Source: Phascolarctos cinereus (Eukaryota; Chordata; Mammalia; Diprotodontia; Phascolarctidae). From it: a stretch of DNA of 64,000 nt. The position numbers were made by a program, and so were the translations under genes. The notes under the pieces are model-generated. The model made no database searches and was not told where the DNA came from. It saw only the letters and a program-made list of their open reading frames with translations. This document shows, piece after piece, positions 60,200-64,000 of this stretch. Numbering within the stretch: position 1 is the first letter of the stretch; the number at the start of each line of letters is the position of its first letter. The stretch covers positions 645,001 to 709,000 of the forward strand of contig NW_018344261.1 of assembly GCF_002099425.1 (NCBI RefSeq), given 5' to 3'.

Positions 60200-62330
60200 A
60201 GAAATCAGAGTGTCACGGGTGGAGGCAAGTTCCCCAAATCTACTATCTGGTTTTACTTTTGGACTGAAAGTGGATTAAAGACCATAGGCCCAGGTAACAG
60301 TTTATTGGGTAGAGAGTGAAGATCAGATATTCATGGATCTGCTAGATATAGTAAGCCAGATGACCATCATCCCTGTGGACTGTACTTAGATTAGCCATGG
60401 AATCCTTAAAGAGGTAAGAGGTTTGGGGGGAACCACCCTATGGGGTTAAATTAAGATGATATAGGAAGATGATCCATGCTTCCACTCCATACTGTTAACA
60501 AACAGCAGTGCCATGTGAAATTTCTACCCTCATGGCACATATGAAAGACACATCTCTTCCTCCAATAATGCGATGTGGAAGACCAATGAGAGTTGGTGCC
60601 TAAGAAATTGAAGGTGGTCACCCCTGTCACCTCCCCTCTCCTTGATAGATATGGTAGTATTTGTTAAGGATATCAGCTATTCCTCAGTTTATTGATTAAG
60701 TGTTACTGACTTAGTGAATGACTGTTTTTTCCATCCTGACACCCAGGGTTGTCAAGAACAATGCACTTTCATACGGAAAGGCATTTAATATACTTCTATT
60801 TGTTATTCAATTGTTTCAGTCATGTCCAGCTCTTCTTGGCAAAAATACTGGAGTGGTTTGTCATTTTCTTTTCCAGCTCACTTTACAGATGAGGAACTGA
60901 AGCAAACAGGATTATTAAGTGACTTGTTCAGGGTCACACAGCTAGTAAGCATCTGAAGCTGGATTTGAATTCATGAAGATGAGTCTTCCTGACTCCAAGC
61001 CCAGTGCTCTCTATCCACTGTGCCACCTTACTGCCTTCAATATACTTTCATAGCATGCCTCTGGAGAGGCACCCTACCCCACTCCCCACGTCCCCACCCT
61101 TTGCAGTTTTCTTTCATCATTCTACTGATAGATGGCATTGTAGCGGCTGGAGATTCCTCTGAGATCACCCGCTGCTATACAGGCAGTTGTCTGCTACTTC
61201 TGCTCTTATGGATGGAAGACTTTACCCTCAGAAAGATGGAGGAGCCTTCAAGATCAGTGCTATTTGGGGGGATCCAGTGGATCAGGCACATTCAGTCTAT
61301 GCCCAACATGATGTGAGATAAAAGCCTGCCAATGGGTTTTCCAATCAATAAGGCAGGTGAATGCTTTGTTATCTTGTTAGGTTTTAGAGGGCCCATATTA
61401 CTTATCTGGTGTCCTTACTATCATTTACAAAGAGAAACACCAGGATTTGAACACTTCACAGAACCACCATGACACCTGGCTCTGCCAGTTATGAGTCTAC
61501 ACTGATCCTCTACCAGGCTCAACACAATTTCTAGTGAGTCACTAAGTGACGAGATACCTGGGCAATTCATACAGTGGGCTGAACTCTGGGCTGCTCAGAT
61601 GGCCTGTGACATTGCCTTACATATGGAAATAGAGCAAATCATCATTCATGGGTCATGGACTGTTGCCATGGGCCTGGCTTGGTGGTTGAGAACTGGACCA
61701 GTGGTAGAACTTTGTTCATTTTAGGAGGCCATGTTAGTACTCCCCAGTGCCCAGACAGTCTTTTCGCAGAATGAAATAATGCTGGGAACAAACTCACCCT
61801 TGCCATTTCTGTCTCATTGGGAGCAATTTCACTCTGGTCATGGAGGCAGGGATGACAAGTACTGCTGGGCACATGATTATTTTATCCCTTGTCCACTGAT
61901 GAAGTGACAGTCATTGCTTCTGACTGTTGTGGTTGCCACCAGTCACATTCCCCACAGAATTCACATAGCTCAAGTTTACACTTTATACTCTGACAAATAC
62001 CACTGATATTTTCTCAGGGAATGACATTGTTGTAACTGCTTGGCATGCCACAGCTGTGACTACTGCCTCCCTTACAGCCATCTTACTTCTGTTTCTTCTG
62101 ACCAAGGATTGAATTTTACCTATGTAAGACTGGGTTCCCACAACATCGCCTTGCATTTATTTTCATTTGGCCTTCAGGCAGCAAGCTGGTAGGCTGAACA
62201 CTAGAATGGACTTCTAAGACCGATTTGTTTCTTCATTCTGACCTTGGCCAAACCGACTGACTTCTTGTGAAGGCAGTGTCTGCTCTCATTCACCAACAAT
62301 CTACTAAGTGATTCTCCTGCTCAGTTCTTA
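60200..62330 (+). mobile_element. Endogenous retrovirus pol fossil (ERVL-like)
   Basis: Scattered short frames resemble the reverse transcriptase palm (DGIVAAGDSS near 61130, then SRSVLFGGIQW near 61250) and the RNase H region (IQWAELWAAQMA near 61580). The order and spacing fit an ERVL/class III-like pol. It is broken many times and is old; no LTRs or flanking duplications could be defined. A SINE interrupts it at 60797-61037. Confidence 0.6.
60797..61037 (+). mobile_element. RTE-linked marsupial SINE inside the pol fossil
   Basis: From 'ttgttattcaattgtttcag' through 'ggagtggtttgtcattttct' to 'ccactgtgccaccttactgc'. TTTAATATACTT and TTCAATATACTT flank it. Confidence 0.9.
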
Positions 62331-62364
62331 ATACAAATCATAAGGATGAAGAGATACATGGTGA

Positions 62365-63330
62365 GTCCTTAGATCAAATCAATCAGTATTTATTAAGCAC
62401 TTACTATGTGCCAGGCACTATGCCAAGCAATGAGAATATAAAGAAAGGCAAAAACAGTTCCTGCCCTCAAGGAGCACATATTCAAATGGGAAGAAAACAT
62501 TCAAACAACCACGACAAATTGGGGGGAAATAATTGTAATCTCAAAAGGAAGGCATTAGGCTTTGAGGGCAATTGGGGACGTCTTCTTTAAAATGGTAATG
62601 ATAGGGGCGGGGCCCAAGCCAAGATCTTCGCCCTTTGCCCCAAAGGGAATCTGACTCACAGGCCCCAGACCCTCATCTCCCTTTGAAAGCCTTAGGCTCC
62701 CTTTTGTCTATAGGCCCCAGAAAGGCCTTCTCTGGTCTCAAACTGTTCCTTAAGACTTCCTTTATCTCCTTTTGAAAGTCCTAGCCCCACCTTGATTTGG
62801 TGCAGATGCCTTTCAAACTTCTGTCTTCCTGTTCCCTCCATTATCTATTCCCATTGTCTATTCAATCTGTCTGACCTCCCCAATTAGAATTCTTACCTAG
62901 ACCTCTTCAGTGAGATTTTAGCTGAGATTTGAACAACACCATGAGCCAGATGAGAAGGGAGAACATTCTAGGCATGGGAGACAGCGGGTAAAAAATCATG
63001 GAGATGAGAAAGAAAGTAGCTATGAGAACAAGCAAGGAGCTCAGTGTTCCTGGATTGTAAAGTACATAGAAGAAGGTAAAGGGTGAGAAGACTTGAAAGG
63101 TAAAAGGCTTTACATTTGTAAAGGGCTTTAAAAGCCAAAACAAGAGGATTTTTAATTTGATCCTGTAGGTAACAAAGAGCCATTAGAATTTACTGAATAA
63201 GGGGGAGGGTCAGACCAGAGCTTATGGAAGATCCCTTTGGCAGCTGAGTAGAGAGTGGACTAGAGTAGGGAGAAATAAGGCAGGGAGACCAACCAGCTAA
63301 GAATACATTACCAATCACTACAACCCCAGC
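62365..63330 (-). repeat. L2 LINE, antisense, interrupted
   Basis: Begins with the antisense L2 tail ('agcacttactatgtgccagg', 'tcctgccctcaaggagcaca') and continues after an interruption with 'attttagctgagatttgaac' and 'tttggcagctgagtagagag'. Confidence 0.7.
62595..62905. other. ~300 bp C-rich insertion in the antisense L2
   Basis: L2 similarity breaks off near 62595 and returns near 62910. The insert starts near 'tgataggggcggggcccaag' and ends near 'acctagacctcttcagtgag'. It could be a solo LTR, but no clear target-site duplication was found. Confidence 0.35.
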
Positions 63331-63334
63331 ACAA

Positions 63335-64000
63335 TTTTAGGAAAAAAATTTTTTTTGTCCCTATCTTGTTTTCCTTAGGAGCTAGAAATCATCACAAAGA
63401 GAGATCTTTCCTTTTAGAAAAATGGAAAACGTTCCTCCTAACATCATGTTTACCTTTTCCCCTTATACAGTTTGGGCAAATCACTTCCCTGAAAACTTAC
63501 AAGGGCTTGGAAGTAGAGGGAGAGACAGTGACCCAGCATACCTGGGTAAAGGAGAAGTGATAAATGGGGGAGGGTTTTTGCTTGAGTGACCTTTCTACAA
63601 CGGCTCAGAGGTAAAAGTTAAAAGGTGCGCAGTGGGACCCCCAGAGAAACTTGGCAATTACTACAATACAGGCCAGAAAATTTCGTTCCATCTACTTAAG
63701 AGTACATGTCTATATGAAGGAGAGGCGGTAGGCCAAGGAACAGAAAACATGAAATGTGTGGCAGAAATAGGAAGAGAGCTGTTATCTCGTGTTGAGGCAC
63801 AAGTTAAAAGCAAGGGCATTATAAACTCCTAGCTTCTATTTCCAGATACATTTTTGCAAATTTTTTGGAATGGAGGACTCCCCTGACTCCTACACTCCTC
63901 CTTTTGGTAATTGGTTGTCTGTTCCTAGCTGCTTAATGCTACATCTTATTGATCTCTGATAAGCCCAACCACTTTATAGCCCTAGTGACCCTACTACTAT
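63335..64000. other. PPFIBP1 intron, nothing identified
   Basis: No exon or repeat recognised; two 64-66 codon frames (63366-63832) lack any similarity I know. Confidence 0.45.

Noticed and set aside
58640-64000. Search for the next upstream PPFIBP1 exon (the part before GLMQEIND)
   Set aside because: No stretch on the minus strand encodes the expected ...EKDRLDYEDKFRDTE-like sequence; the exon must lie beyond 64000.

Overview
The window is nuclear DNA from a marsupial. The evidence is the interspersed repeats: about ten copies of the ~145 bp marsupial SINE (unit beginning GGGGCAGCTAGGTGG), four copies of a longer RTE-linked SINE, marsupial-type LINE 3' ends, and many old L2, MIR/CORE-SINE and CR1/L3 pieces. 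Base composition is AT-rich, there is no CpG island, and genes are split by long introns. The species cannot be fixed from the sequence alone.

Two host genes are present, both on the minus strand. (1) PPFIBP1 (liprin-beta-1): 23 coding exons between 58634 and 13684 cover the middle coiled coil, the Ser/Pro-rich linker, all three SAM domains and the natural stop codon. Exon lengths sum to 2469 nt (822 codons plus stop) and every splice phase agrees. The 5' exons lie beyond 64000. (2) REP15 (Rab15 effector protein): a single-exon gene at 11195-10484, just downstream of PPFIBP1, the same neighbour order as I recall for human 12p11. It matches the expected 236 codons except for one extra base that shifts the frame near codon 67.

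Layout. 1-10150: intergenic, almost all old repeats plus a Y-box retropseudogene. 10150-11200: REP15. 11200-13683: unique AT-rich sequence, probably PPFIBP1 3'UTR and intergenic spacer. 13684-23570: closely spaced exons for the C-terminal half (SAM domains). 23570-58634: long, repeat-filled introns around the linker and coiled-coil exons. 58635-64000: part of the next upstream intron, holding an ERV pol fossil and an antisense L2.

Most notable points: a processed (mRNA-derived) copy of an endogenous retrovirus sits directly against a PPFIBP1 splice donor, and its target-site duplication copies that donor; a long TG tract lies just upstream of a PPFIBP1 acceptor; a 33-nt microexon repeats the peptide motif that ends the preceding exon; REP15 carries a frameshift; an LTR R-region retrocopy is joined to a SINE inside an L2; and a 71 bp near-perfect local duplication is present. 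I found no CRISPR array, functional RNA gene, or evidence for an undescribed defence or mobile system. Comparisons with human proteins are from memory, not from a search.
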